Shown piece after piece: positions 5,846 to 5,972 of a DNA stretch of 5,972 nucleotides. The position numbers were made by a program, and so were the translations under genes. The DNA is from an uncultured Bacteroides sp. (GTDB taxonomy: Bacteria > Bacteroidota > Bacteroidia > Bacteroidales > Bacteroidaceae), in assembly GCA_959606905.1 (NCBI GenBank), contig CAUHML010000184.1, positions 1-5,972 of the forward strand, written 5' to 3'. The notes under the pieces were generated by a model that was not told where the DNA came from, did not search any database, and was given only the letters and a program-made list of their open reading frames with translations. Numbering within the stretch: position 1 is the stretch's first letter; every line of letters starts with the position of its first letter.

Positions 5846-5972
5846 TTACGTCCTTTTATCACCACAAATTACTGGATACTAATTGATTATAGTGATTGAA
5901 CAATTTTATTTTTCATGTAAAGACAATTCGGATGCTGGCAACTTGAGTAGTTAATCTTACAGTTCATACATT

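Larger units (their letters stand above)
5132..5972. other. 841-base stretch with no supportable gene
   Basis: No frame on either strand gives a protein I recognise. The longest open stretches (5404-5679 minus, 91 codons; 5605-5838 plus, 77 codons) overlap each other and the repeat array and lack family motifs. Positions 5132-5352 are AT-rich and presumably include the pirin promoter, though I found no good consensus match. Positions 5353-5546 hold the dyad array and 5721-5845 the long inverted repeat, both listed separately. Between them, ATGTATACAT (5632-5641) is a perfect 10-bp palindrome. Positions 5846-5972 are AT-rich with nothing recognisable. The stretch is long for a Bacteroides intergenic region and may contain a non-coding RNA or the remains of a lost element. 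Confidence 0.6.

Noticed and set aside
5690..5970. Possible transposase remnant on the minus strand (a short Cys-containing frame near 5890-5970 and a basic frame near 5705-5866)
   Set aside because: The frames are short, separated by stops, and I could not match either to a transposase family or find terminal repeats typical of an insertion sequence.

Overview
The window looks like a chromosomal piece of a Bacteroides-type bacterium (order Bacteroidales). Three things point there: the gene families present (a SecG with an Ala/Pro-rich tail, a 6-bladed beta-propeller lipoprotein, a TPR/transmembrane/HTH regulator), start regions without strong Shine-Dalgarno sequences, and promoter candidates that match the Bacteroides consensus TTTG-N19-TAnnTTTG. 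The species cannot be fixed from the sequence alone.

Layout. Positions 5-367 (+) encode SecG of the Sec translocon, followed by a clear intrinsic terminator (399-434). A near-perfect Bacteroides promoter (452-482) then drives an ExoIII/ExoA-type AP endonuclease (520-1278, +). A strong 15-bp hairpin (1316-1354), flanked by direct repeats, separates this housekeeping part from a two-gene unit: a predicted 6-bladed beta-propeller lipoprotein (1461-2663, +) and, 19 bp later, a 580-residue membrane-spanning regulator with TPR repeats, a coiled coil and a C-terminal LuxR/sigma-4-like helix-turn-helix (2683-4425, +). The two may form an envelope sensing pair, although the regulator also has its own candidate promoter, which would yield a leaderless message. 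A pirin-family cupin (4427-5131, -) converges on the regulator with a single base between the stop codons.

The last 841 bases (5132-5972) carry no gene I can support. They are not featureless. Positions 5353-5546 hold a degenerate array of short dyads spaced 20-22 bp apart; the arms change from unit to unit while remaining self-complementary. Positions 5721-5845 hold a long interrupted inverted repeat that is richer in G+C than its flanks. These two elements are the most unusual content of the window and may belong to something that continues past its right edge.

Overall the window is mostly ordinary core genome (protein export, DNA repair, a one-component envelope regulator, a pirin). The unexplained signals are concentrated in the intergenic DNA upstream of the pirin gene.
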